Assembly (NCBI GenBank): GCA_019637105.1
Contig: JAHBWF010000009.1
Span: 1-64,000, forward strand
Length of the DNA stretch: 64,000 nucleotides
Direction of reading: 5' to 3'
From: Labilithrix sp.
GTDB lineage: Bacteria > Myxococcota_A > Polyangia > Polyangiales > Polyangiaceae
Shown here piece after piece: positions 24,597-32,506 of the stretch. The notes under the pieces are model-generated. The model worked only from the letters and a program-made list of their open reading frames with translations. It did not search any database and was not told the DNA's origin. Both the position numbers and the translations under genes were made by a program. Every line of letters begins with the position of its first letter. The first letter of the stretch is position 1.

Positions 24597-25068
24597 ACAA
24601 AAAAACTTGACGGCTGAGCAGGCTGCGAAAGCGTTCCGGTGCTCCAACCGCCCCGGCGCGCTCCACGCCGTTATCGACGCGAAGACGGCAAAGACCTCTT
24701 GATTTTGCGTTCGGACACTTGTTTTTAGGCCTTTCGGACGCGACCGTTGCCGATTCCATGTTCTGATTCGAATCTGGAGTCGCTGGCGCACGGCCCGGAC
24801 GCGCGACGACCTCTGGCGAGGCGCTCGAGAACGCACGAAAAAAAATTTCGTCGCGTGAGGTCCACGCGAAGGCGTGGGGTGATCCACGTCGCTCGACGTC
24901 GTCGTCGTTCGTCGACCGCGGCGGCGGTTGACGTCGAACGTGAGAGGTCGATACCGTCGTCGGCGGCTTCGTACTCGGGGATCGCGATCGATCTGCATGT
25001 CGAGCCGCTCTCTACTTGTTCATCGATGCGCCCCACCTCACCGGGGCGACTTGAGGAGGACGACGCAC
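24597..25068. other. AT-rich intergenic region upstream of Pal-like lipoprotein gene
   Basis: No convincing gene. A short open stretch at 24607-24702 (LTAEQAAKAFRC...) has coding-like third positions. Its only ATG (24589) is in a different frame across a run of seven A (24599-24605). A-rich and T-rich tracts occur near 24720 and 24840. A possible promoter for the next gene is TTGACG (24928-24933), 16 bases, GATACC (24950-24955). Confidence 0.4.
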
Positions 25069-25911
25069 ATGAGGAAGTTCTTGGTTTGGTCGGGCGTCAC
25101 CGCTCTGGCCCTCGCGCTCGGCGGCTGCGGGCACACCGACGAGGAGATGGCTGCCAAGCAGCGCGAGATCGACAAGCTCGCCGCGGACCTGAAGGCCGCG
25201 AAGGCGCAGATCGCCGACGATCAGAGCAAGTTCTCCGAGGCTCAGAACGCGATCGACAGGATGAAGGAGCAGCTGAAGCAGGCTGGCCTCTCGCTCGACA
25301 AGTCGCAGGGCGAGGCGCAGAAGCTCGCGCAGGCGCTCGCGGAGTACAAGCAGCGCGCCGACCAGCTCGCCGTCATCGAGGCTCGCTTCCGCGAGCTCCG
25401 CTCGAAGCTCGACAAGCTGAATCAGTTCGGCGTCAAGGTCGTGCCGCGCAACAACCGCCTCGTCGTCCAGCTCCCCGGCGACATCCTCTTCGACTCGGGC
25501 AAGGACGAGCTGAAGCAGCAGGGCAAGGAGGTCCTCTCGCAGGTCGCCGAGGTCATCCGCTCGGACAAGGACCTCAACAACCGTTACTTCCTCGTCGCCG
25601 GGCACACCGACAACGTGCGCTACCCGGCGGGCGGACCGTTCAAGGACAACTGGGGCCTCTCGCTCATGCGCGCGCGCCAGGTCACGCTCTTCCTCGTGGA
25701 CGACCACAAGGTCGACCCGAAGAAGAAGAACGACGTCGCGGGCGGCGGGCTGAACCCGCGCCGCTGGGCGGCCGTCGGCTACGCGGAGTTCGACCCGATC
25801 GCGGGCACCGTCGAGAACCAGACGAAGGAGGACGGCCAGAAGAACCGGCGCGTCGAGCTCGTCGTCCAGCCGAACGTCGAGGAGATGCTGAACCTCAACA
25901 GCATCAAGTGA
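25069..25911 (+). CDS. OmpA/Pal-family peptidoglycan-binding lipoprotein with coiled coil
   Basis: Protein of 280 aa. Start ATG at 25069 with GAGGAGGA nine bases upstream. The lipoprotein signal ends in LALGGC (Cys20). Residues about 25-115 form a long coiled coil (EMAAKQREIDKLAADLKAAK, through LAVIEARFRELRSKLDKLN). The OmpA-like domain (about 130-265) has ILFDSGKDEL, LVAGHTDN and NRRVELVVQP, which bind diaminopimelate peptidoglycan. It thus tethers the membrane to the wall, with the coiled coil as spacer or oligomeriser. Similar proteins in myxobacteria are common; no tol genes are adjacent. Confidence 0.9.
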   Translation: MRKFLVWSGVTALALALGGCGHTDEEMAAKQREIDKLAADLKAAKAQIADDQSKFSEAQNAIDRMKEQLKQAGLSLDKSQGEAQKLAQALAEYKQRADQLAVIEARFRELRSKLDKLNQFGVKVVPRNNRLVVQLPGDILFDSGKDELKQQGKEVLSQVAEVIRSDKDLNNRYFLVAGHTDNVRYPAGGPFKDNWGLSLMRARQVTLFLVDDHKVDPKKKNDVAGGGLNPRRWAAVGYAEFDPIAGTVENQTKEDGQKNRRVELVVQPNVEEMLNLNSIK

Positions 25912-25947
25912 CGCGCGCGCGGCTCCCGCCGGGGCCGCGACGCTCGA

Positions 25948-25978
25948 ACGGGCCTCGGGGCGCGATCCCGAGGCCCGT
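25948..25978 (+). terminator. Hairpin terminator after OmpA/Pal lipoprotein gene
   Basis: ACGGGCCTCGGG (25948-25959) and CCCGAGGCCCGT (25967-25978) form a perfect 12-bp stem with a seven-base loop 36 bases after the stop. Only a short ATTT follows, so it is a good hairpin with a weak T-run. Confidence 0.6.
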
Positions 25979-26040
25979 CGCCATTTCGCCGAGTCGGCCC
26001 CGTCCACGACACGCCCGCCCACGCCGGAGGAACCGCTCCC

Positions 26041-26961
26041 ATGCCCGTCGCCGCGATCGACATCGGAACCAACACCGTCCTGCTCCTCGTCGCGGAGCGG
26101 GACGCCTCGGGGAACCTCGTGGCGCTCGAGGAGCAGGCGACCATCACGCGGCTCGGCGAAGGCGTGGACAAGACGCGCGCGCTCGCTCCGGCGGCGATCG
26201 CGCGGACGAACGCCGCGATCGACCGCTACGCGGAGATCGTCGAGCGCCTCGGCGTCGAGCGGATCGACGTCGTCGGCACGAGCGCGATGCGCGACGCCCG
26301 CGGCGGCGAGGCCGTGCGCGAGCACGTGAAGGCGAAGCTCGGCGTCGACGCGCGGACGATCTCGGGAGACGAGGAGGCCAGGCTCACGTTCGCAGGCGCG
26401 CTCAGCGGCGTCGCCTCCGTCGACGCCGCGGCGCGCGTGCGGGTCTACGACATCGGCGGCGGGAGCACGGAGGTCGTCCACGGCGAGCGCGGGCGGAGCG
26501 ACGTCGTCTTCGCGCACAGCTACGACGTCGGGAGCGTGCGCCTCACGGAGCGCCACGTGAAGAGCGATCCGCCCCGCCCCGAGGAGCTCGCCGCGGTGCG
26601 CGCCGACGCGAGGGCGGCCTTCGCCTCGGTGCCGTCGTTCGACAGCGACGTCCCGCCCGTCGGGATCGCCGGGACGATGACGACGCTCGCCGCGGTCTCG
26701 CTGAAGATGGAGACGTACGACGGCGCGCGCGTCCACGGGCTCCGGCTGCCCGTCACGGAGATCGAGCGCGTCGTCGCCGAGCTGGCGCGCCTGCCGCTCG
26801 CCGAGCGGAGCCGCGTGCCCGGCCTCGAGCCGAAGCGCGCGGACGTGATCGTCGCCGGCGGGCTCATCACGCTCGCGTACCTCGAGCACGTCGGCGCGCG
26901 GGAGGTGATGATCTCCGACCGAGGCGTGCGCTGGGGCCTCGCCGAGCAGCTCGCGCGCTGA
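26041..26961 (+). CDS. Ppx/GppA family phosphatase (exopolyphosphatase-like)
   Basis: Actin-fold hydrolase of 306 aa. The first phosphate loop reads AAIDIGTNTVLLLVAE, with VVGTSAMRDA and GDEEARLTFAGAL further on. The second loop reads YDIGGGSTEVV and a later one GIAGTMTTLAAVSL. Length fits the short Ppx/GppA proteins that lack the C-terminal HD-like domain of E. coli Ppx. They hydrolyse polyphosphate or pppGpp, and the sequence alone cannot separate these. The gene is single, flanked by a hairpin upstream. Confidence 0.9.
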   Translation: MPVAAIDIGTNTVLLLVAERDASGNLVALEEQATITRLGEGVDKTRALAPAAIARTNAAIDRYAEIVERLGVERIDVVGTSAMRDARGGEAVREHVKAKLGVDARTISGDEEARLTFAGALSGVASVDAAARVRVYDIGGGSTEVVHGERGRSDVVFAHSYDVGSVRLTERHVKSDPPRPEELAAVRADARAAFASVPSFDSDVPPVGIAGTMTTLAAVSLKMETYDGARVHGLRLPVTEIERVVAELARLPLAERSRVPGLEPKRADVIVAGGLITLAYLEHVGAREVMISDRGVRWGLAEQLAR

Positions 26962-27230
26962 CGCCCGGCCGCGCGCTCGCGCGGTGAAGCGGCGCCGTTC
27001 GACGACACGGAGACGCGTGGTGCGAGCGCGCAGCACGGTGCCCGACCAAACGTCGGAGCGCCGCCCGCGGAGGTGACTCGGACGCGGCGGGTGAGCGACT
27101 TAACCGGGCGCGAGAGCCGGCGGAGCTTCGATCTGTCGAACCCGTCCGTCCGGCTTCCGCGCGCGCATCGCGCACTCCGCCGGCGCCGCGTGGACGGCGT
27201 CGCGTGTCCTGGAAATCGGCCCGCCTGTCC
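26962..27230. other. Intergenic region without recognised gene
   Basis: This is the first part of the long gap between the Ppx-like gene and cdnL. I see only a GC-rich, non-coding-looking sequence with small inverted repeats and no start codon with a ribosome site. The structured-RNA candidate and the cdnL promoter lie further on. Confidence 0.4.
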
Positions 27231-27259
27231 TTGCGCGAGCGCCCTTTTCCTTACATAAT
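27231..27259 (+). promoter_or_regulatory. Promoter of candidate small RNA
   Basis: TTGCGC (27231-27236), 17-base spacer, CATAAT (27254-27259). It directs transcription into a gene-free stretch that ends with a terminator-like hairpin at 27398-27436. Confidence 0.45.
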
Positions 27260-27265
27260 CCCACT

Positions 27266-27436
27266 GTACCCTGGGCCGCCTATCGCCTCGTCGAACGTCA
27301 GGAGATCTCGAGGCTGCACGTGACGTGAAGTCCTTTTGAATCAAGGCCCTGGGTGAGGCCACCAACACGAGGCCATCCCCCTTCGAGGCGGCCGCGCGAC
27401 CCGCGCTTCGGCGGTGCGCGGGTCCGGCCTTCCTTT
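27266..27436 (+). ncRNA. Candidate structured small RNA, possibly 6S RNA
   Basis: A free-standing unit of about 170 nt: promoter at 27231-27259, no open frame with a ribosome site, long-range complementarity, and a closing hairpin GACCCGCGC/GCGCGGGTC (27398-27406, 27416-27424) followed by CCTTCCTTT. GGCCG...CCTCG near 27284-27300 can pair with CGAGGCGGCC (27384-27393), closing about 100 bases. Segments CCCTGGGCCGCCTATC and TTTTGAATCAAGGCCCTGGG recall the conserved CCCTGAGCCGATAT and TTGAACCAAGG parts of E. coli 6S RNA, and the size fits. The resemblance is from memory and short, so the 6S assignment is tentative. Confidence 0.4.
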
Positions 27437-27478
27437 GCTGCGTTTATGCTACATGCCGCATTTTTCTCCACAAATGAT

Positions 27479-27508
27479 TTGACAGAAGTGGGGTTCTGGA
27501 ACTAGAGT
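27479..27508 (+). promoter_or_regulatory. Promoter of cdnL
   Basis: TTGACA (27479-27484), 18-base spacer, TAGAGT (27503-27508). Transcription would start near 27515, giving an untranslated leader of about 230 bases before the ATG at 27747. The leader length is unusual and its role is not known. Confidence 0.6.
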
Positions 27509-27746
27509 ACGCCCGCCTGAAGTTGCGGCCGGGTGGCACCGACAGCACCGGATAGCTTGCGCCCCATCACGCGAGAGCCACGGGCGTGCTCCGGAAGAAT
27601 GCCTGAGGTTTCGCATCGCGCGAACCGCGGTTCGACGTGCGGTCTGTGCTTACGCAGTGACCTTGTAGATGAGCGACTCGCAGCTCCGGCTTCGGAGCGA
27701 CGAGTCAGTCCGGACCCGACAGGGTCCAGGAGACGAAGGAGACGCT

Positions 27747-28253
<507 letters not shown>

Positions 28254-28273
28254 CCCGCTCCGCAGCGACGCGC

Positions 28274-28310
28274 CGCGCGCGGTCCTCCTCGGAGGGCTGC
28301 GCGCGTTTCG
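28274..28310 (+). terminator. Intrinsic terminator of cdnL
   Basis: A long imperfect stem, CGCGCGC with GCGCGCG enclosing TCCTCC/GGAGGG, is followed by TTTCGCATTTT about 20 bases after the cdnL stop. Confidence 0.65.
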
Positions 28311-28350
28311 CATTTTCGGCGGCGAGACGCGCTCCCTCCGACGGCGCCCA

Positions 28351-28587
28351 TCACTCCGTCTCGAGCAACCCGAAGTCCCAGGTCTCCTCGGGCTCGCGGA
28401 GCCCCGCGACGGCCGACTCCACCCGGCGCAGGAGCTCGGAGGGCGCGGACAGCACGGCCGGACGGACGCCGACCGCCACGCGACCGGGCCAGTGCCACAC
28501 ACGCGCAGCGGTCACGCCTTCGACCCGGTAGACCAGCTCGAGGGTCCGACGCAGCCTTGGAGGGAGCTCGACGAGCGACGGGTCCAT
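28351..28587 (-). CDS. Small hypothetical protein, 78 aa
   Basis: Read from the ATG at 28587 (a longer in-frame start at 28668 would add 27 residues of unlikely composition). Sequence features: ELPPRLRRTLELVYRVEGVT, ARVWHWPGRVAVGVRP, SELLRRVESAVAGLREPEET. The alternation suggests a small alpha/beta fold. I do not recognise a family. It lies convergent to cdnL and has no clear ribosome site, so expression is less certain. Confidence 0.5.
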   Translation of the reverse strand: MDPSLVELPPRLRRTLELVYRVEGVTAARVWHWPGRVAVGVRPAVLSAPSELLRRVESAVAGLREPEETWDFGLLETE

Positions 28588-28716
28588 GGGTGCAGGTTGC
28601 AACGTTACCGCGTCCCGGCCGGGCCGCAAGAGACGCTCTGCTCGACCTTCGTTCGTTTTCTCACCCACGTTTCAGGCACGGCGTCGCCACGCTCGCGCTC
28701 CTCGACGCCGCGCGCG

Positions 28717-29145
28717 CTACTCGATCTTGGCGAGCACATCCGTGGTGATCTCGTCGAGGCGCAGCGCGCGATCGGCCCCGTGATCCTGAATGAACTTGGT
28801 GACGCGGGACGGATCGACCGGGACGAGATCGGGCCCCATCGGACCGAGCACGTCGCCGCCGATCACGAAGCGCAGCTCCTCGGCGCTCCGCCAGCGGCGC
28901 TCGTAGTACTCCTGCGCGCGGAGCGTGGTCGCCTGCGACTTGCCGCTGCGCCACGACGTGAGCGCGCAGCGCGGCGTGTCGAACCCGGTCACGACGCCGT
29001 CGGCTCCCACGAGCTCGACCCGCCACGCGCTCGCGGGATCGATCTTCATCCCGCAGTGTTTGCACCGCGCCTCGGCCGCCTTGCCCTTGCACGCCGTCGC
29101 GAGGACGGCGGCGCCCGCCGCGAGGAGGAAGTCTCGGCGACGCAC
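28717..29145 (-). CDS. nosL: NosL-family lipoprotein with Tat-type signal
   Basis: Copper-chaperone-like NosL protein. From the GTG at 29145 it has 142 aa and opens with a twin-arginine lipoprotein signal (RRRDFLLAAGAAVLATAC). An in-frame GTG at 29262 would add 39 residues. The NosL hallmark CKHCGMKIDPASAWRVEL follows directly, then GFDTPRCALTSW and VIGGDVLGPMGPDLVPV. NosL delivers Cu(I) for nitrous oxide reductase, but no nos structural gene is here. Instead it is third in an operon after an ABC ATPase and a Cys-containing membrane protein, so another copper target is likely (inference). Confidence 0.82.
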   Translation of the reverse strand: MRRRDFLLAAGAAVLATACKGKAAEARCKHCGMKIDPASAWRVELVGADGVVTGFDTPRCALTSWRSGKSQATTLRAQEYYERRWRSAEELRFVIGGDVLGPMGPDLVPVDPSRVTKFIQDHGADRALRLDEITTDVLAKIE

Positions 29146-29294
29146 GCCGCCCGTCCCGTCGCCTTGAGGCGCGCGCCTCCTCGCCCCGGAGGAGCGCGGC
29201 CTCTCGTCGTCCACCGCCCTCCGCGAGCGCGCTCCGCTCGAGGTCTCGTGTTCGAAGATCACGAGCGCCGATCTAGCGCGGCGCGCGCCCGGCG

Positions 29295-30323
29295 TCAGGG
29301 CCCGTGGAAGAGCGAGGCGCCGCCGGCGACGATCGCGTAGCGGACGACGGGGAGCGCCCCGAGCGCGACCGCCGACGCCCACGCGATCGCCCCGAGGCGC
29401 AGGCGGCGGGCCGCGAACCCGCCGAGCGCGGCCTTCGCCGCCGCGCCGCGCGAGAGGGCGGCGCTCACGGCCGCGCCGGCGGCCCAGGCGGTCGCCAGGA
29501 AGAGCGCCCCGAAGAGCGGGTAGCCGAGGCCGTAGACGTCCGGCTCGAGGAGGCAGAACGGGCAGACGTGGTTCGGGACCTCGAACGCGTGCGGCGCGAC
29601 CTCGAGCACCGTCGCGCCGAACGCCGCCGGCAACGTGACGACCGAGAGCGCCCCGGCGAAGAGCACGCGCGGGCGCGACGGCGAGCGCGCCGCGAGCAGC
29701 GCCGCGACGATCGACAGCGCCGCGCCGACGAGCGCGACGACCGTGAGGAGCACCCGCGGCCCCGAGGCGTACGCCTCGCCCGCGGCGGCGACCGGATCGA
29801 GCTGCACGGAGCAGCACGACGCGACGACCGAGAGATCGAGCCCGAGCAAGAACTTCGACGCCGCGGCCAGGTCGAGCAGCGAGAGCGGCGCCATCACGCA
29901 CGTCGCGATCGCGAGGGGCCGCGCGAGATCGAGCGTCCGCACGCGCGCGTCGAACGCGTAGATCTGCGTGACGACGCCCGCCGCGAGCGCGACGCCCGCC
30001 GTCGCAGCGAGCGAGCGGAACCCCCACTCGTGCGCGGAGAACACGCCGTAGGCGCACATCGCCCCGCGGACGCCGCGGCTCAGGCGCTCGCCGGCGAGCG
30101 CGCTCAGGGCGAGCGCGAGGACCTGCACGACGGCCGCCACGCGCGCGAACGTCGCCGCGAGCTCGAGCTGCTTCTCGAGGGCGAGCTGGCCCTCGGTCGC
30201 GCGGCGCACGTCGAAGTGACGAAGCACCCGCTGGGCCGTCACCGCGCCGCGCGCGAAGAGCGCGAACGCGACCACGCCGGCCGCGAGGCGGAGGAGCACC
30301 CAGGGCTCGAGGAGGTTCGTCAT
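29295..30323 (-). CDS. Polytopic membrane protein with CPFC and CC motifs
   Basis: Protein of 342 aa with about eight hydrophobic segments; its ATG overlaps the stop of the ABC ATPase gene by four bases. Residues about 35-65 form a charged helical loop (ALEKQLELAATFARV). A CC pair lies at 170-171 (VVASCCSVQLDP) and a CPFC pair at 254-257 (NHVCPFCLLEPDVYGLGYP), both in or near loops facing out. It does not match the usual NosY or FtsX permeases. The CxxC in a hydrophobic frame recalls redox or copper-handling membrane proteins. With NosL and an ABC ATPase it may form a metal- or thiol-handling complex. No family is assigned. Confidence 0.8.
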   Translation of the reverse strand: MTNLLEPWVLLRLAAGVVAFALFARGAVTAQRVLRHFDVRRATEGQLALEKQLELAATFARVAAVVQVLALALSALAGERLSRGVRGAMCAYGVFSAHEWGFRSLAATAGVALAAGVVTQIYAFDARVRTLDLARPLAIATCVMAPLSLLDLAAASKFLLGLDLSVVASCCSVQLDPVAAAGEAYASGPRVLLTVVALVGAALSIVAALLAARSPSRPRVLFAGALSVVTLPAAFGATVLEVAPHAFEVPNHVCPFCLLEPDVYGLGYPLFGALFLATAWAAGAAVSAALSRGAAAKAALGGFAARRLRLGAIAWASAVALGALPVVRYAIVAGGASLFHGP

Positions 30324-31045
30324 GGCGTCGGCGGCGCGTCTGGACCTTGGCCCACCACCTTGCCGCCCGCAAGGTCGAGCACGCGCGAGACCCCCGCGCT
30401 CTTCGCGATGCGCGCGTCGTGGGTCGCGACGAGGAGCGCGCGGCCCTCGCGGGCGAGCGCGGCGAGCTCCTCGGCGATCGCGACCGCGTTGGCGTCGTCG
30501 AGGTGCGCCGTCGGCTCGTCGAGCACGAGCAGCTTGGGATCGCGGAGGAGCGCGCGGCAGAGTGCGACCCGCTGGCGCTCTCCTCCGGACAGGCCCTTCG
30601 CCTTCGAGTCGGCGAGGGCGCCCAGGCCGCGCTGCTCGAGCAGCGCGCGCGCGCGCGCCTCGTCCGCGCTCGTGACGCCGTCGGGCACGCACGGCAGGAG
30701 CACGTTGCGGAGCGCGGTGAGCCCGTCGAGGAGCTGGAGGTCCTGGAACACGAAGCCGACCTTGCGACGCCGGATCTCCGCGCGGTGCCCCTCACGGAGA
30801 CGCGACGTCGGCTCGCCGTCGACGTGCACCTCGCCGCTGGTCGGCGAGAGCATCGCCCCGACGATCGCGAGCAGCGTGGTCTTGCCGCTGCCGCTCGGAC
30901 CGCGGACGATGACGAGCTCGCCGCGCCTCACGTCGAAGCTCACGTCGTCGAGGACGGTCCGGCGCGTCGAGCCGTCGCGGACGCGCTTCACCACGTTCTG
31001 GACGCGCACCGCCGCCACGTCGTCCGCGTCCGGCTCGCTGGTCAT
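30320..31045 (-). CDS. LolD/MacB-type ABC transporter ATP-binding protein
   Basis: ATPase of 241 aa starting at the ATG at 31045. Walker A GPSGSGKTT, Q-loop GFVFQDLQLLDGL, signature LSGGERQRVALCRALL, Walker B LLVLDEPTAHLDD and switch VATHD are all present. The QDLQLLDGLTALRNVLLP pattern is typical of the LolD/MacB/FtsE class that drives mechanotransmission rather than import. The permease partner should therefore be an FtsX-like protein, but the coupled gene encodes a different multi-helix protein. It is the first gene of the ATPase-membrane protein-NosL operon. Confidence 0.92.
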   Translation of the reverse strand: MTSEPDADDVAAVRVQNVVKRVRDGSTRRTVLDDVSFDVRRGELVIVRGPSGSGKTTLLAIVGAMLSPTSGEVHVDGEPTSRLREGHRAEIRRRKVGFVFQDLQLLDGLTALRNVLLPCVPDGVTSADEARARALLEQRGLGALADSKAKGLSGGERQRVALCRALLRDPKLLVLDEPTAHLDDANAVAIAEELAALAREGRALLVATHDARIAKSAGVSRVLDLAGGKVVGQGPDAPPTP

Positions 31046-31163
31046 CGCCCAATTGTGCCAACATGAGCCACTCGCCCGCAAGGTGTCGTGCTCTCGTGCC
31101 GCGCGCTCCCCACCCCTCGCTTGGTTTCCCTTTGGATTTGCATCTGGCACCCCGGGTGCTTCC

Positions 31164-31439
31164 ATGAGCCCGACCGTCATGGTTCGTCGGTGGGCACCCC
31201 TGATCGCGCTCGGCGTCGTGCTCCTGCACGCCGTCGCGGCGTGCATGGGCGGAGACGACGGCCTGAATCCGCAGCCGTTGCCTCCGCAGGACCCGACCGA
31301 TCAGTTCGGCAACGGGCGCGACGACGGCGAGCCGAGCACCGGCGACAACGGCGGATCGAGCGGCGGCGGGAGCGCGGCGCCAGGGGCGGTCGACGCGGGC
31401 GCCGCGGCGGACGCGGACGGCGGAGAGGGCGATCGATGA
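31164..31439 (+). CDS. Small lipoprotein with LNPQPLPP motif, first of two
   Basis: Protein of 91 aa from the ATG at 31164 (ATG at 31179 is the alternative). The lipoprotein signal ends in AVAAC. The mature part begins MGGDDGLNPQPLPPQDP and is Gly/Asp/Ser-rich and disordered. Its stop overlaps the start of a second lipoprotein carrying the same LNPQPLPP motif. I know no function for this motif; it probably sits just outside the membrane, within about ten residues of the lipid anchor in both proteins. Confidence 0.65.
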   Translation: MSPTVMVRRWAPLIALGVVLLHAVAACMGGDDGLNPQPLPPQDPTDQFGNGRDDGEPSTGDNGGSSGGGSAAPGAVDAGAAADADGGEGDR

Positions 31440-31744
31440 CGCGGACGCGCCGGCGGCTCTACCTCCTCGCCGCGTGGGTCGTCTTCGTGCTCGCCTTCGC
31501 CGCGTGCACGCTGAACCCGCAGCCGCTCCCGCCGGTCGACACCGGCGCCACGGACGACGGCGGCTCGTTCTCGCCGAGCGTGCCGGCCGAGGACGCGTCC
31601 CGAAACGACGACGAGGGGGCCGCCCGAGACGCCGCAGCCCCTCCGGGAGAGGGCGACGCCGGAGACGCGGGCGACGCGAGCGACGCCGGAGACGCGGGCG
31701 ACGCCGGGGACACGGACGACGCCGGGGACACGGACGACGATTGA
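31436..31744 (+). CDS. Small lipoprotein with LNPQPLPP motif and acidic repeats, second of two
   Basis: Protein of 102 aa, ATGA-coupled to the preceding one. The signal ends in FAAC (Cys24), and LNPQPLPP follows within three residues. The C-terminal third (31652-31741) is a repeat of GDAGDAS/GDAGDTD units, strongly acidic and surely disordered. Low-complexity acidic tails of this kind are often calcium-binding or surface spacers, but nothing here proves it. The pair probably arose by duplication, because the anchors and the motif match while the tails do not. Confidence 0.65.
   Translation: MTRTRRRLYLLAAWVVFVLAFAACTLNPQPLPPVDTGATDDGGSFSPSVPAEDASRNDDEGAARDAAAPPGEGDAGDAGDASDAGDAGDAGDTDDAGDTDDD
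31652..31741 (+). repeat. Tandem GAC/GGC-rich repeats encoding Gly-Asp-Ala units
   Basis: Short imperfect repeats (GACGCCGGAGACGCG-like, then GACGCCGGGGACACG-like) encode the GDAGDA/GDTDDA tail of the second LNPQPLPP lipoprotein. Confidence 0.7.
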
Positions 31745-31891
31745 GCTCACGGGCGGTCCGCGCGGGGCCGCCGTGGCTGCACCGGAGCCGACGGGCACCG
31801 TGGCTGCCGTCGCCGGACGCGCCGCGCGGGGCTGCGCGCGGAGATGACGGCAACCGGCGGGCTCGCGCGGGGCCGCCGGCGTCCGCCGGGG

Positions 31892-32452
31892 CTACGGCTT
31901 GCTCGGCCCCGACTTGCCGCTCGGCGAGACGTACTCCTCGAGCACGTTCGCGGTGAAGTCGGCGAGGATGCCGTCGGTCACGCGCAGGCGCCGCGAGAGA
32001 TCGCGCGCGATGTTGAGGACGATGAGCGTGTACGACTTGAGGTCGTGCCGGTAGAGCGCGTCCATCTCCTCGGTCGAGATGCGGAGGAGCCGGGCGGAGC
32101 CGAGCGCGCGGACCGTCGCCGAGCGTGGCTGCATGTCGATGATCGACATCTCGCCGAAGGTGTCGTTGGGGCCGAGGATCGCCACGCGCGTCTCGCGGCC
32201 GCGGCGGCTCTTCTTCAGGACCTCGATCTCGCCGTCGAGCACGACGTACATCTCGCGCGCCGGATCGCCCTCGCGGAAGACGGTCTCGCCGACCATGACG
32301 CGCTGGACCGTCAACGTGCGGGTGAGGTGCTCGAGGAACTCGTCCGACAACGCGCCGAAGAGCCCGACCTCGCGGAGCTGCGCGATCGTGACGGTCGGAT
32401 CGGAGGCGGCTCTCCGGGCTGCTTGTCCCTCGGCCTGCTTCACGGAAGTCAT
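31892..32452 (-). CDS. Cyclic nucleotide-binding domain protein
   Basis: Stand-alone cNMP-binding protein of 186 aa without a DNA-binding domain. The domain (about residues 25-150) has LREVGLFGALSDEFLEHLT, MVGETVFREGDPAREMYVVL, the phosphate-binding cassette FGEMSIIDMQPRSATVRA and a C-terminal helix. The cassette has Glu and Arg in the usual places, so cAMP or cGMP binding is plausible. With no helix-turn-helix it likely acts by protein contact. A short C-terminal tail follows. It lies convergent to the lipoproteins. Confidence 0.88.
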   Translation of the reverse strand: MTSVKQAEGQAARRAASDPTVTIAQLREVGLFGALSDEFLEHLTRTLTVQRVMVGETVFREGDPAREMYVVLDGEIEVLKKSRRGRETRVAILGPNDTFGEMSIIDMQPRSATVRALGSARLLRISTEEMDALYRHDLKSYTLIVLNIARDLSRRLRVTDGILADFTANVLEEYVSPSGKSGPSKP

Positions 32453-32506
32453 GGCTCCATGACCTTCGCGCGCTTTATGCCGCGTGTAAAGCGATCCGCG
32501 CCGAGA

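Noticed and set aside
24761..24785. TTCGAATC, resembling a tRNA T-loop
   Set aside because: The flanking bases do not form a T-stem, and no acceptor, D or anticodon stems can be drawn around it.
28717..31045. A nitrous oxide reductase (nos) cluster
   Set aside because: No nosZ, nosD or nosR is present, and the membrane protein does not resemble NosY. Only NosL matches.
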